Shown here piece by piece: positions 11,221 to 22,736 of a stretch of DNA of 64,000 nucleotides (position 1 is the first letter of the stretch; each line of letters starts with the position of its first letter). The stretch lies in assembly GCF_030247195.1 (NCBI RefSeq), contig NC_080672.1:97350113-97414112 (forward strand), in the 5' to 3' direction. The position numbers were made by a program, and so were the translations under genes. Source of the stretch: Topomyia yanbarensis (lineage: Eukaryota; Arthropoda; Insecta; Diptera; Culicidae). The notes beneath the pieces are model-generated. The model had not been told where the DNA came from. It was given only the letters and a program-made list of their open reading frames with translations, and ran no database searches.

Positions 11221-13062
11221 GACAAATTCGTTTATAGACTGATATTTTCATCTTAGGTTACTACAGACTTTCTATAAAATCGAATCAACATATATTTGTT
11301 TGACTGTGCGAATAAGGTGATTGGAATTTTACAATGCTTTCAGCGAAGCTGGTACTGTCAGTTTTACGCCAATAATTGATGCTGTCAGTTTAAAAGTAAA
11401 ATTTTTAAAATCGGACTTTGAACTTGGTCTGGTGGTATCAAGGTAGTAGGCTGCTATCATTATCCAATTATTCTCGAGCAAGAATGATAAATTGTGTCAG
11501 TCCCTTTGTGAGAGTAAACTTAGAAATGTTTAGTAGTTAAAATTTAAGGTTTGTTTCTATTAAATGACCACGCATCGTCCAGAAAAACAATAGGAGCAAA
11601 ATAAATTAAATTAAAAATGAAAATGAACTAGTTTGAGAAATAAACTTTCCTAGCCAATGGGATTTGCAGGGTTAAATTAAACTATTTTTCGCAAAAAAAA
11701 AATTTTTTCAGTAAAAAATATCACAAAATGGCCGACTTATAGGTCAATTAGTAAAGCGTCTTGTTACTGCAGTTACTCAATAAAACCAAGATTTTCAATT
11801 TGTCGTGACTAACCTTTCAAGCCACTTTTCAAAATTTTCGAAGAAAAGTCGTGTAAGTTTTGGAACGTTTATATCTCTTGTTGTACTGCGCATGGAATTA
11901 AGGACATCCTGAACAAAGTCTTAAGGTGGCAGCTAAAATGGCTGCCATCGTTTCTGCTTCTTCTTTTTTAATTCATCATCAAATTGCATTGGCGTGCAAG
12001 ATAAAATCGTTTCTAACTTGAATGTCTTATCTCAAATTGCTTAGAAATTGTGTCACTGTATGTTAGCACAAGCATGTTAGCACAAGCAGGAATTTTGATT
12101 CGTTTGAGAAATTTGTACCTCTTTGTGCTTCAAAACAAATGAAACACGTGGTAAAAAATCAGACAGCTGATTACTGAACGAGACATTTGTGTGCGTCCCA
12201 TCTCCTATCGGTATAGTTCGTTCTAGCTGCAGACAGATTTTTGGAACGTAAGCCGAACATACCCGAACATAACCGAACCTTTGTTGTGATTTTGGAATCG
12301 CTTCACCTTAATCAATGCCATCGCCATTGAGACGAAAATATGTTTAGCAATGTTATTGTTTCCTTTACGGAAGTATTATCTTTAGCGTCGCTCGCCACTT
12401 TAGCTGATTAGAAAAAATGTCCAACCCTATGGGCGCGTCCGAGAATTGAACCCAGGTAAGCTACGTACAAGCTAATCGATATATAGATTATGGTGAATGG
12501 AGGTGTACGTGTGCGTAGCTGTCAAACGGTGAGATAGCATAGTACACTGAAACCTCTATTTACGAACTCTTTTTTACGTAATATTCGATTTAGGTAACTT
12601 TTTTTACGAACTAAATTCATGATAACGAACTCTTTTTTTACGAACCAAGTTCGTAAAAACATGTTTAAGTACGTACAGTATACCTAAAATCCGCGCTTTT
12701 TCAGTATTCTCCCTTGGCCAAGGCACTCTTTATCCTCAAACAATGTCATGCAACTATGAAGGTCAGATTACTACAGGGCAATTCTGTCAGGTTACTGCTA
12801 CATTATGCAATGTCACGCATAATCTGTTATTTCTAACCTTCCAGTGTCCTATTATCTTTCCAATAGCAATTACAAAATGGCGCTTTTTGGAAATATTAAA
12901 TTGAAACCGTAGCCTGCTAGTGATAGGCTGCTTTATCATTTTAATCGTTAGTAACACTTGCCAATACATTTTTAGATCTACTTAGATCATCTTGCGTGTA
13001 TAATGCCACCTGGCGATGGAATCTACAGCCATGTATTTTCTGCATGTATTGGATGATCGACT
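11221..13062. other. Intergenic stretch with short ACGAACT words
   Basis: No gene seen. A local cluster at about 12556-12656 repeats the word TTTTTTACGAACT/ACGAAC four to five times, and GTTAGCACAAGCA is duplicated at about 12062-12087. The rest shows no structure I can support. Confidence 0.4.
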
Positions 13063-13275
13063 TGGGTGATTTATGTTTCGATTTTGGCTTTCTCAGTCTA
13101 GTAGATGTATGTAAAACAAAATGTTATAGAACTGTCCGACGTTCCAGTCGAAAAATGTCTGTCTTTCGCCACCAAAAACGGCCGAAACCTCTGGACAGTT
13201 CAAGAACGTTTCATTTGACATACATCTACTAAACTGAGAAAGCCAAAATCGAAACATTTTTCCAGTACACCCAAA
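13063..13275. mobile_element. About 210-bp MITE-like inverted-repeat element
   Basis: The arm ATGTTTCGATTTTGGCTTTC begins at 13073 and its inverted match ends at 13257. The match continues through TAGTAGATGTATGT and, less well, ACTGTCC. Outer TTGGGTG words suggest slightly wider ends. No coding capacity. Confidence 0.75.
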
Positions 13276-13404
13276 AATCCGACGGGTAGATTTATATTAC
13301 CTTCTATTCTATTATCATTTTGTTAATAGACCAAACAATTGCGCATTGCGGTAACCTATCTTACCGCAAAGATACTAAACGGTGGAGTGGCGAACTTTTG
13401 TAGC

Positions 13405-14576
13405 TGTACATTAGAGTGACAGGAAAAAAATGACCCCTATCGGCCCATGCCTGAGTCAATTCCTAGTTCCACCAGGAGTACTTGCTCCAAATTTGAAGCA
13501 AATCGGACAAGTCTAGCTACCGGACCAACGTGCCTGACGTTTGTATGGGATTTTTCGACAATTAACATGGAGAAAACCCACTAACTCGCATTTTCGCCGC
13601 TAGGTGGCACTATATGCATCGTATTATCACTGAAAGTGAAAATAAGAAAGATAATTTAATTGCCTACAGATTTGTTGAAGACTGCTAGTCAATCCGGCTT
13701 TGGAAAAAGAAGTTATTAAACTTTTAACGAAGTGATGTCTGAGTCAGTTTTGTATGGGGCCTAGCAGTGCATGATTGTGGATCAGTACTTGATTTGTACG
13801 AACAAAACATTTTTGTGAAATAATGGTTAGGTTTAGGTCAATAGTATGTTCGGAAGATTTATAGTAAGTAATACGAGTCATGTTTTGGTTAGAAAATTTT
13901 GGTTCGACATTTTACCGCATAGAGGGCGCCAATACTAACTTTTTAACGGAAAGAGATAGAGATTAGGTGTCTTCCACAAAGTTGTAGAGCAAGCATTTTT
14001 AAATAATTCTTCCGAACATCGCGATATTCTATCTCACTCCTATGAAAAGTTAGTGTTGGCGCCCTCTATGCGGTTACAGGTGGAACTAAAATTTTCTAAC
14101 CAAAACATAACTCGTATTATATACTACAATTCTTGTGAATATACTATTCAGCTAAATGTAACCATTATCTCACAAAAATGTATAGTTGGTGGTAATCGAG
14201 TAGCGATCCACAACTATGCGCTGCTAGGCCCCATGCAAAACTGACTCAGACATCACTTCGTTAAAAGTTTAATAACTTCTTTTACCAAAGCCGGAAAAGT
14301 TGTAGGTAATTAAATTATTTTTCTTATTTTCACTTACAGTGATAATACGATTCATATAGTGCCACCTAGCGGCGAAAATGCGAGTTAGTGGGTTTTCTCC
14401 ATATAAATTGTCGAAAAATCCCATACAAACTTCAGGCACGTTGGTCCGGTAGCTAGACTTGTCCGATTTGCTTCAAATTTGGAGCAAGTACTCCTGGTGG
14501 GACTAGGAATCGACTCAGGGGCGGGCCGATTGAGTTTTCAAAAATTAGTTATTTTTCTGGGCACTCAACTGTACAT
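13405..14576. mobile_element. 1.17-kb foldback element with ~0.5-kb arms
   Basis: The left arm (13405 to about 13956) and right arm (about 14045 to 14576) are inverted copies over roughly 0.5 kb. Examples are CCTAGTTCCACCAGGAGTAC against the inverse of GTACTCCTGGTGGGACTAGG, and GCGCCAATACTAAC against GTTAGTGTTGGCGC. The outer ends read TGTACATTAGAGTG and, reversed, TGTACAGTTGAGTG. The spacer is about 90 bp. There is no ORF of note, and target duplications were not clear. Confidence 0.85.
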
Positions 14577-14786
14577 GTATGTGTCAAACTCGGCTGTTCT
14601 TAGGTGGATTAATTCGGTCGATTTCTGTGATTGCATTAGTACCGAGTCAAACCAGCCTGGCTAGTTTCTGCCGAATTGCAGACTGGAACCAGCCGGAATT
14701 TCGAATTTTTGTCTGAGTAGGTCGGATTGCGCAAAATTTTTTTAAAAATCTATGTGACATTGTCGGATACGTGGATCCAAACCGTA

Positions 14787-15127
14787 CACGCAGAAAAAAG
14801 ATTTGTAGGTTCAATAAAAATATGGATTAAATTCAATAAATAAAATTATTGGTCGGGAGACAATAAATTTATTTATTGAATTCAATAAAATTTATTTATT
14901 GTTTCAATAAAAAAGTTTATCGTTTTGCTTTCTAATAATTTTTTTTATTGAAAATAAAAGAAAATTATTGAAATTAAAAATGTTTTTATTGAAAGCAAAA
15001 ATACATTGTTTTTCTAATAAAAAAATAATGTGAAATTAATAATTTTGTTGGTTAAAGTGATAAACAATAATTGATTGAATTTAATAACACATATTTTTGG
15101 TTTAAATATGCTAAATTTTTCTGCGTG
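14787..15127. mobile_element. 341-bp MITE, TA target duplication
   Basis: Perfect 12-bp TIRs CACGCAGAAAAA...TTTTTCTGCGTG are flanked on both sides by TA (14785-14786 and 15128-15129), as for Tc1/mariner-type elements. The interior is AT-rich with repeated TTCAATAAA words and no coding region. Confidence 0.85.
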
Positions 15128-15346
15128 TAGTTCTTGCTTCCCGTACAGAACGGGAAGGATTGTTTATATTTTGTGCAGTCGCTACTTTGCTATGGATGTT
15201 CGTATAGAAAAGCGATTTCAACTCAACACGACACGAAACATTCCACCACTATTTCGAGTCGGTTTTTTGTTCAACTGTGTTTTATAGGACCGAGTGTGAG
15301 CCGATCTGCAAATACGAAAACGTATCGTGTAGTGAGAAATGAAAAC

Positions 15347-15375
15347 CTTCATTGTCCACAACGTGGACAATGAAG
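15347..15375. repeat. Perfect 13-bp stem, 3-nt loop hairpin
   Basis: CTTCATTGTCCAC is followed by AAC and then its exact inverse complement. No gene next to it suggests a function. Confidence 0.8.
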
Positions 15376-15769
15376 CCTTTCATGTGGACTCCACATTATG
15401 TTCGTTTTGCATGATGCGCAATACAAACGAAATGCAAAACAAATTCACACTTCGAGAAGATCCGAAGCGTTTATATGTATTGAATAAGAATTGATGAAAG
15501 GCGAAGCATCTCATAGTCCATATGAGTGCGGATGCGGTTGAATGCGTTGATATTACCGTTAAGAAATTTTTTTCTTGGTACCATTTTAGTATTTAAGGTC
15601 TTGAAGTTAGAGATTTTTTTCTTATTGTTGTAAAGGTACTACGGACTAGTTTTGGGCGCACAGCATAAAGTTATATCCAATTTAACATATTATTAGCTAA
15701 CAGTTACTAATAAAAGTTGGGTATTTTTGAAATTAGGTTGAAGAGTACATGACAAAAATCGATGCCTGA

Positions 15770-16690
15770 AGCCTGAATTTTGAAATCCAAGATGGCGATT
15801 CTAGTTTAGAGAAAATCTCTATAACATCAACAATATAAGTATTTCCTGGGATGGGGCTGCCGAATGCATGACGGAAATCCATGCCCGAAGCCATTTTGAA
15901 ATCCAAGATAATCAATAAACCGAAGCTGTTGAAATATTATTCTTTAATCCCTAGACATTGCCTTATAACCTTTTCCGATTATTTAGCATAAATTTCTCCT
16001 AAAAGCTTTTATTTTTGCATCTTTGAGATTAGAAAAATATGCTCAAGAAAGGATTTTCGACTTGGCACAAAACATCCATTTCCATCATCTACTTGTCAAA
16101 CTCTTTGCAAGAATACCCATAATGTTAGGATGATTAAAAATATTGCTCAAGCAGAAGTCGCCATCCTGAATTCCAAATGGCACAACAAATACATTTGCAT
16201 CATCTAATTTTCAAGCCCATTCCAAAAATATAAATATTCTTTGGGATATCGCTATCTTGATTCTCAAAAGGGTACCAAACGTCCAGTTTCATCATCTACT
16301 TGCAAAGCCCGTTCCAAAAATATTCATATTGTTGGGGTTAACGAGAATATTACCCAACCAGAAGTCGCCATTTTGATTTTAAGACAGGTACCAATAGTAC
16401 ACCCAAGCAAGCAGAAGATCGGATAATACTTAAAAAGCACACTTCAAAGTTCACATAAAGTTCTTAGCGAGCTTTCAAGCTGCTTGAATGGAACTTGGTT
16501 TAAGTTTTAATGGAACTTGGAAGCTGCATAAGCCGCTATTAGCATATAAAACGTTTTGCAAAATTACCTAAAACGGGAAGCTTATGTAACTCCCTTATAC
16601 GAACTTTTGGTTGATTGGGCACTTTCATTATCTACTTGTCGAGCCCGTTGCAAAAATACCCCATTGTTAGGGTTATGGAGAATTTTAATC
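15770..16690. repeat. Diverged ~100-140-bp tandem repeats
   Basis: A unit recurs with the order ATCATCTACTTG, AAGCCC, CCAAAAATA, ATTGTTGGGG and CAGAAGTCGCCAT, near 15770, 15880, 16075, 16195, 16285 and 16620. Spacing is irregular and identity is moderate. An unrelated stretch of about 220 bp (about 16395-16615, starting CACCCAAGCAAG) interrupts the series. Confidence 0.6.
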
Positions 16691-16786
16691 AACCAACAAA
16701 TTTCAATAAGGATGTAAATGTTTTGCGAACTAAATCCCTAATAAAGAACACTCAACCCCGGTTTGGTTCGTCAACGGAGATACCAG

Positions 16787-17548
16787 TGCACAGTATTCGG
16801 AAACGCCAAAAACGTGAACTTAATTCACTGGAGGCCGAACCATCAAATATATTAACAGGGTGTCTTTTGAGGAATTGTTCGTATGAATATTCCCCAGAAT
16901 GTGATAAAAATTGAAATTTATGGAAAAAGTCAAAAAACATGATAAAGTAAGCTTACCCTATTCATAGGGTTCTCGAGTGCCACGGACCTTTATTGTGCAT
17001 AGTTTACACAAGTGAAAAAAGTGCATGTACGTGCATTTTGGTTTGCACCTTTCCTTCTTATATGTAGTTGAAGTTGGTGTAAAAAATGTAAAAATCTTCA
17101 ATAACTTTGAAACGCATGAGTATTTTTACATGCAGCCTTCGACAATATTATGTAGTTTTGATACCTCCATATTTGTCTTGAAGATTGTTTTCACGAAAAG
17201 TCACAATGAAAAAAGTTATATTAAAAAAAACTAGATTTAAGGGGGTTGCCATAGAAAACGCCTTATAAATCGATAACCTCTAGTCCTACAAAGTCAAGTT
17301 CTTCGACAAAATTCTTCCCTATGAGCATTTCTAAAACTTTGTCGAAGACACTAACTTTCTACCTTGTCAGTATACAAAGTTAATTTGTCTAGCTCGGTCA
17401 TAGTAAGCCATGCCAAAATTCAATTTTTATCAGATTGTAAGGAATATTCATACGAACAATTCCTCTAAAGACATCCTGTGAATATATTCAATGGTTTGGT
17501 CTCTAATGAATTAAGTTCACGTTTTCGGTGTTTCCGACCACTGTGCGT
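16787..17548. mobile_element. 0.76-kb foldback element
   Basis: The left arm (about 16787-16912) and right arm (about 17420-17548) are inverted copies. Shared segments include CGTGAACTTAATTCA and GAGGAATTGTTCGTATGAAT, read reversed on the right. The roughly 500-bp interior is AT-rich and non-coding. Confidence 0.8.
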
Positions 17549-17549
17549 A

Positions 17550-18071
17550 CTCACAAGTTTCCCATCTCATGCCTCCACATGAGTCTATTGATAACATTTG
17601 GTCATCAGACCGGCAGGGGCTGGGTCCTATCAGCCTTTTGCTGTGGCAGCGTAATGAGAGGATGCCAATGGACGGGCCTGAAAACCATCCGTATTACGAC
17701 CCAATCAAAGGTGTGACGCGAATCGTACCGAGAGATGAATGGCGATGAGAAAAGGGAGGAAATCAACACATCGAATCTCAGTGATAGTTTTAAGTGGAGC
17801 CAAGCACGCACGGAGCCTGTGGGGCACCAGAGCGCAGCCAACATCAGGTACAATAATACCCTGTCAAACGGGGCTCTGACTTTCTTTCCCTAGCTTCCCT
17901 AGCTTCATGACAACAAAACGGAAATCGACTTTAGGAGAGATTGCGGTGATGGAGGTGGAAGAGAAGAGTTGCGCAGAAAGCAAGCTAGTGGAGCTGCTGA
18001 ATAATGGCTCATTGGAGGATGTTGAGTCCTGCACTTCGTTCATCCACAACTCTTAGACTGCCACAAAAAAA
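17550..18071 (+). pseudogene. Unidentified coding-like fragment ending in poly-A
   Basis: Three plus-strand segments look protein-like. They are 17550-17730 (MPPHESIDNIWSSDRQGLG to IVPRDEWR and a stop), about 17740-17885 (MNGDEKREEINTSNLSD, KWSQARTEPVG), and 17908-18055 (MTTKRKSTLGEIAVMEVEEK to SFIHNS and a stop). A run of ten A's follows at 18063-18072. Frame changes and the terminal A-run suggest a retro-copied, decayed sequence. I do not recognise the protein. The segment ends exactly where the minus-strand fragment at 18072-18431 stops making sense, so it may be inserted into that unit. Confidence 0.35.
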
Positions 18072-18431
18072 AAACTGAGCAGCGTCAAATCTTCACCGAA
18101 AAGTCGAACTTGATAGACATTCCAGTTGGGTACACTTCGAATACCCTGGGCCATGAACCGCTGAATGCTACTCGATGGGCACTGATCGATAGCGTATCTC
18201 GAAATCGCCTGTGCAAACAAGGAGACGGCTGAGAATGCCACAGCTGCGATCGACTTCTGGTAAAGCACTTCATTGGAAGCCGTTGAAGCATCGCAGATTC
18301 CAAGCAGACACTGTACATCGGGTTTGATGGAAAAATTCTCCGCCTGGTACAGAATCAGAACAATTTCTGCACAGAACGATGTGAAATCGTGAAGAGAAGG
18401 ACGGTCCTCAAAACGGTAGAGCTCCTGTTGG
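18072..18431 (-). pseudogene. Unidentified protein fragment, possibly one exon
   Basis: A minus-strand open frame of about 120 codons runs from ELYRFEDRPSLHDFTSFCAE through QCLLGICDASTASNEVLYQK and FAQAISRYAIDQCPSSSIQ to VYQVRLFGEDLTLLS. The composition looks like a helical, host-type protein, not a transposon protein. The upstream edge CCAACAG before GAGCTC could be a splice acceptor. The downstream edge runs into a T-tract, the poly-A of the plus-strand copy, with no donor site. No start codon or ending is visible. I do not recognise the family. It could be an exon remnant of a host gene broken by insertion. Confidence 0.4.
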
Positions 18432-18745
18432 CGGTATATGAGACTTATTAGAAATTATTAGAAATATTAGCCCTTACATTATTCAGCGCTCAAATAACGG
18501 AAAAGATAAATTCAATGGCGAATATTGTGTGTCTGTGATCTGACAGACTAGGTTCATCAGAATCGTGTCTCTAACGAACCCATCCAGGTAACCAAAAAGC
18601 ACGGAAACAGTCCGTTATCAGCTGCATATGCTTCTTTACTGCAGCCTTTGTAATGCTATTCAGCATTTAAGTCACCCTTGATGCAAATTAGGCAAAATAT
18701 ACGGATGCAATTTTGCGCCGCTAATGTGCTGAGATTTGACACATA

Positions 18746-19204
18746 CACTCAGGTTTTTTTTTACGCGGGGGATACGAGCCGCGTAAATGAAAACCGCGTA
18801 AATGAAAACCGCGTAAATTTCAAAATCCGCGTAAATGAAAACCGCGTAAATTTCAAAATCCGCGTAAATGAAAACCGCGTAAATTTCAAAATCCGCGTAA
18901 ATGAAAACCGCGTAAATTTCAAAATCCGCGTAAATGAAGACCACTTAAATTTAAGAATCCGCGATAAAGGGAACCTCATTGATGGATACCGCGTAAATTT
19001 CAAAATCCGCGTAAATGAAAACCGCGTAAATTTCAAAAACCGCGTAAATGAAAACCGCGTAAATTTCAAAAACCGCGTAAATGAAAACCGCGTAAATTTC
19101 AAAATCCGCGTAAATGAAAACCGCGTAAATTTCAAAATCCGCGTAAAAAAAACCGCGTAAAAAAATACCGCGCAAAAAAAACCGCGTAAAAAAAAACTTG
19201 AGTG
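18746..19204. mobile_element. TIR element made of a 33-bp minisatellite
   Basis: The ends are CACTCAGGTTTTTTTTTACG and the near inverse ending ACTTGAGTG. Between them the unit CCGCGTAAATGAAAA plus CCGCGTAAATTTCAAAAT (33 bp) is repeated about ten times, passing into CCGCGTAAAAAAAA units at the right end. Long open frames on both strands here are artefacts of the repeat. The left flank is TA and the right flank is TG, so a TA duplication is possible but not proven. Confidence 0.85.
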
Positions 19205-19288
19205 TGTTGGTATCCCTAAATGGTAACGATATAACATTTAACTGGCATTTTAAATGCCAATTTAATGCAATAAAATCCTGCATTCAAA

Positions 19289-20131
19289 ATGCTATATTAT
19301 ACGGCTTTGAACAAAAATATAAAAAACGCTTTTCGCTATGGTTTTTGTGACACATGTTTTCACATCAGCCAGCAATGTTGTGGTTTTAATAACCGCTCGA
19401 ACAGGGATCTGTTTTCACTCGGAAACGCAATCTTTGTGTGTTGCGGATGTGAAGACAAATTGAATGGTCGAAGTGTTTCCTCCTACATCAAGGATTCACT
19501 CGAATCACACAAGGCCCAACCGTCGAACTTGACTAATCTTCCTGCTCCAGTACGCCAGCTTTTTAATCTGATTGAAGCACTAGACAAGCATGTTGAAAAC
19601 ATTGTATCTGAGCGCCCTGTTGGTGGACCACAAGTAGTTTCTGATTGGCTAAAATTAGGTGTAAAACGGCGCCGTGGTAGTAATGGTCAACCGATGCAAG
19701 CTTCTGCCGAACGTGATACGAAGCCTACTGACTTAAGTGATTTGTCAGTTCCGTTCGTTGTCACACCTCCACCACCATCACCGAAGTTTTGGCTGTACTT
19801 ATCGAGATTTCAACCATTGGTAACAGTCGATGACGTACAGAAAATATTGTTCGCTGCCTTGATTTAACCGATGCGCGACGACGTGGTTCATCTAGTTTCG
19901 AAAGAGGCGAATGTTCCTAAAATGTTATTCATTTCGTTCAAAATGGGACTGGATCCTGTTTTGAAGGAACAATCCCTCGATGCTTCAGCATGGTCAAGCG
20001 CACTTCTATTCAGGGAATTTGTGGAACAGCCCATAAAACGTGTTTCAGCTGTAACGACAATCCCTTTAGGCGCAGCAGCAGAGACGAAGCAAACATCTTC
20101 AGCGCAGCTTCGGATACGTGACAACCAATAA
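19289..20131 (+). pseudogene. CR1-like LINE ORF1
   Basis: The first piece (19289-19867) has a PHD-type Cys/His cluster (CDTCFHISQQCC... CCGCEDKL) in its first 60 residues and a proline-rich linker. It ends in FWLYLSRFQPLVTVDDVQKI, the start of the conserved C-terminal domain. After a frame break, 19871-20131 supplies FISFKMGLDP and LLFREFVEQP. This is the same ORF1 class as the minus-strand remnant at 2540-3215. It would act as the RNA-binding protein of the element; the break near 19865 makes it defective. Confidence 0.75.
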
Positions 20132-20154
20132 CAAGCACGCCACTCGCCCGAATC

Positions 20155-22630
20155 GTGCTCTCCATCTATATCCCTCTTCAAAATCGTCCCGGTCCTGAGG
20201 TCGGAGATGGCAGCGGGGGCTTCCTACCTGCTATCCCAGGTGAGAATAATCATACTTTTGAACCTGCTGTTCCTGACGATTACTCTCATTCCAGTTGTGC
20301 GGCTTCTAATAACCTCCGCATATATTATCAAAATGTGCGTGGATTAAAGACCAAATTCGACACATTTTTCTTGGCTGTTTCGAAAGCTGAATACGACATA
20401 ATTTACCTAATTGAAGCGTGGCAAAATGAGCAAATCTATTCTGCTCAACTTTTTGGACATCAATACGCCGTATTCAGACTCGCGGCTGAAGCTTTTTGGT
20501 GGCAGTATCACTTCAGTATTAAATTCCTACATTAACCTAGCAACCATATCTAATACCCTTGAACAGATATGGGTTATTGATTTACCACAAAATACACTCA
20601 GCTTCGGCGTTATATACTTGCCACCAGGCTGAAGATTTGACGCGCTATCAATGACCACAGAATCAATGACCACATAGACACTCGCTTAGCGCTTAAGCCA
20701 GATTTAAACGTACTGGAGAACCTGGTTTAAAAGTTAAGCAAAGGTGAAAAAATCGGCCCTTAGCATCGTTGGGTACGGTATCATCCCGATTTAGCTCCCA
20801 TATTCCCGTTATTCTATTTGACACTATTGAGTTGTTTGACATCTAGGACATCAACACAGTTGTAATGTATAAAGACAACATACACATAACGCTGTTTACA
20901 ATTCGCCATCTGATTTAGCCTCATTTGGTAAAAATTCCAACCGATTTAACCTCAATCTCGCACTAACACAACTGCACATGGATTAGTCAATAACCAGTCA
21001 AACCTGCAGTAGCGTTTTCCTGAGACTTACCATTAATTGGCTCACTGCTCTCGCATATGCCGGCCAATAGAGCAGCTGGGCTAAGATTAACACTTTCTTG
21101 AATCGGAACGAACACTTGTTGGATCTTGTTCTTGCAAATGATACTGCTTTAACAGTCACTACAATGTCCTCGCCCATCGAACCTTCAATTGATTTCGATG
21201 CTGATCACCCTGCTCTTACTGTTACATTTAGTATGCCCAGTCAAATTATCTATGAAGAAATTATTGTTCCGAATGCTTTGCAGTTTCGTCGAGCCGATTA
21301 CGCTGCATTGAAGGCTATGTTATCAGTCATCAATTGGCATTTCATCGAATCGTCCATCTGCATTGATCAGGCCGTAGAGCATTGCAGCGCCTCTGACGAG
21401 CGTGCTGTCTTCAGTGTTTTTCCACCTAAGCCACCCCCGAAAAAACCAGCGTGGTCGAATCCACGATTACGTGCGCTCAAGCGAGCACGATCAGCCGCCC
21501 TTCGGAAATAGTGCAGTTCTCGTTCGCTCTATTTCAAACATCACAAGCATCCGGTATCGTCACTACAACCACCACCTGTGCAATCGACACGTGAAGCGCA
21601 CAGAAGACAACCTTCGTCGTAACTTTTTTTGGTCGTTTGTCAATTCAAAGCGAAAGGAAAGGGTCTGCCACACTTCATGTTTTTGGAAAGCGTAAAGTGC
21701 AATTTTTTTCGCTGAACATTTTAAGCAGGTATTCCGCGATAGTTCCGCCAATTCCGGTCCTGATGGTATACCGTCGTCCGTGCTACAGCGCTGTGCAATC
21801 GCTCTCTGTGATCCGCTGGCTAGGCTGTTAAATCTCTCGGCTCAGCAGTTTGAGTTCTCCGCACGCTGGAAATGTTTTCACTTATTCCCAGTCCCAAAAA
21901 AAGGTGACGAATGCAATATTTCTAATTATTGGAATTACTTCTTCCTGCGCCTGCTCAAAATTATTCGAAATAATCGTGACACTCTGTAAAAGTTAAATTG
22001 TCAGTGAACAACATGGCTTTTCCCCAAAGCGTTCCGTATCCACCAACCTTATGCAGTTTACCTCGAACTGTCTGCGGAACATGGATGCTGGTTGACAAAT
22101 CGACACGGCGTATATGGATCTCAAAGCAGCATTTGGTCGAGTGTACCATAGAATACTCCTGGGAAAATTACTGCGACTCGGCGTCTTAGTGTTGGGTGTG
22201 ACTTAGTTCCGATCATATCATATGACAACCCATTCTGTACGGGTTCAAATAGGCTCAATAACTTTGGAATCATTCACAAACCGGTTCGGAGAGCCACAAG
22301 GCAGCAACCTCAGTCCGCTACTGTTCTTATTTTTTATAAACGATTTCGCATCGCTACTACCATCGGACGCTCGTCTATTTTATGCAGACGATACGAAAAT
22401 TTTCAAAATAATTAAATGCCTTCTCGACTGCATGGAGTTACCAAGAATGTTGCATCTGTTTGAGGAGCGGTTGATTATTTCCAATCTTTATGCTTTGATA
22501 TAAAAGTATTTCGGCGTGTTGGATCTACTCTACTGGCCGCTCTCCACTGAATGACAACCATATTTATGAAGTTTTTAAGTACTTTGTTATCGTCAAATTG
22601 GATTTCAAAAGGGCTTCAATCATAAATTTC
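20155..22630 (+). pseudogene. CR1-like LINE ORF2 (endonuclease + reverse transcriptase)
   Basis: The endonuclease starts with NLRIYYQNVRGLKTKFD near 20310, followed by IIYLIEAW and, in another frame, GVIYLPPG near 20610. After an interruption it resumes with NRNEHLLDLVLAND at about 21100, the domain's C-terminus, and a linker with WSNPRLRALKRAR. RT pieces follow in several frames: VNSKRKER, IPSSVLQRC, FTNRFGEPQGSNLSPLLF and FYADDTKIFKII (catalytic YADD) near 22380. The thumb continues to about 22630. At least six frameshifts or stops are present. The clade call rests on the accompanying ORF1. Confidence 0.75.
20730..20975. other. Non-LINE segment inside CR1-like ORF2 with GATTTAGCCTC words
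   Basis: The endonuclease reading is lost here. The segment repeats CCGATTTAGCTCC, TGATTTAGCCTC and CCGATTTAACCTC within 200 bp. It is probably a small insertion; no clear TIRs or target duplication were seen. Confidence 0.35.
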
Positions 22631-22736
22631 CGAAAGTTCCGAAATCTTACTAACATGAAACACAATCAATAAAATAGTTGCCAACCAACCTTAGTCACTG
22701 TAGTGGCTATGAGAATCGAAAGATGAGAAGACTGTG

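Noticed and set aside
15347..15375. Hairpin as a transcription terminator
   Set aside because: No T-run follows and the context is eukaryotic intergenic DNA.
18779..19150. CRISPR-like regular repeats
   Set aside because: The repeat is contiguous without unique spacers, in a eukaryotic TIR element.
18678..19283. Long open frames on both strands through 18.7-19.3 kb
   Set aside because: They are read-through of the 33-bp minisatellite and give repetitive peptides in several frames; not a gene.
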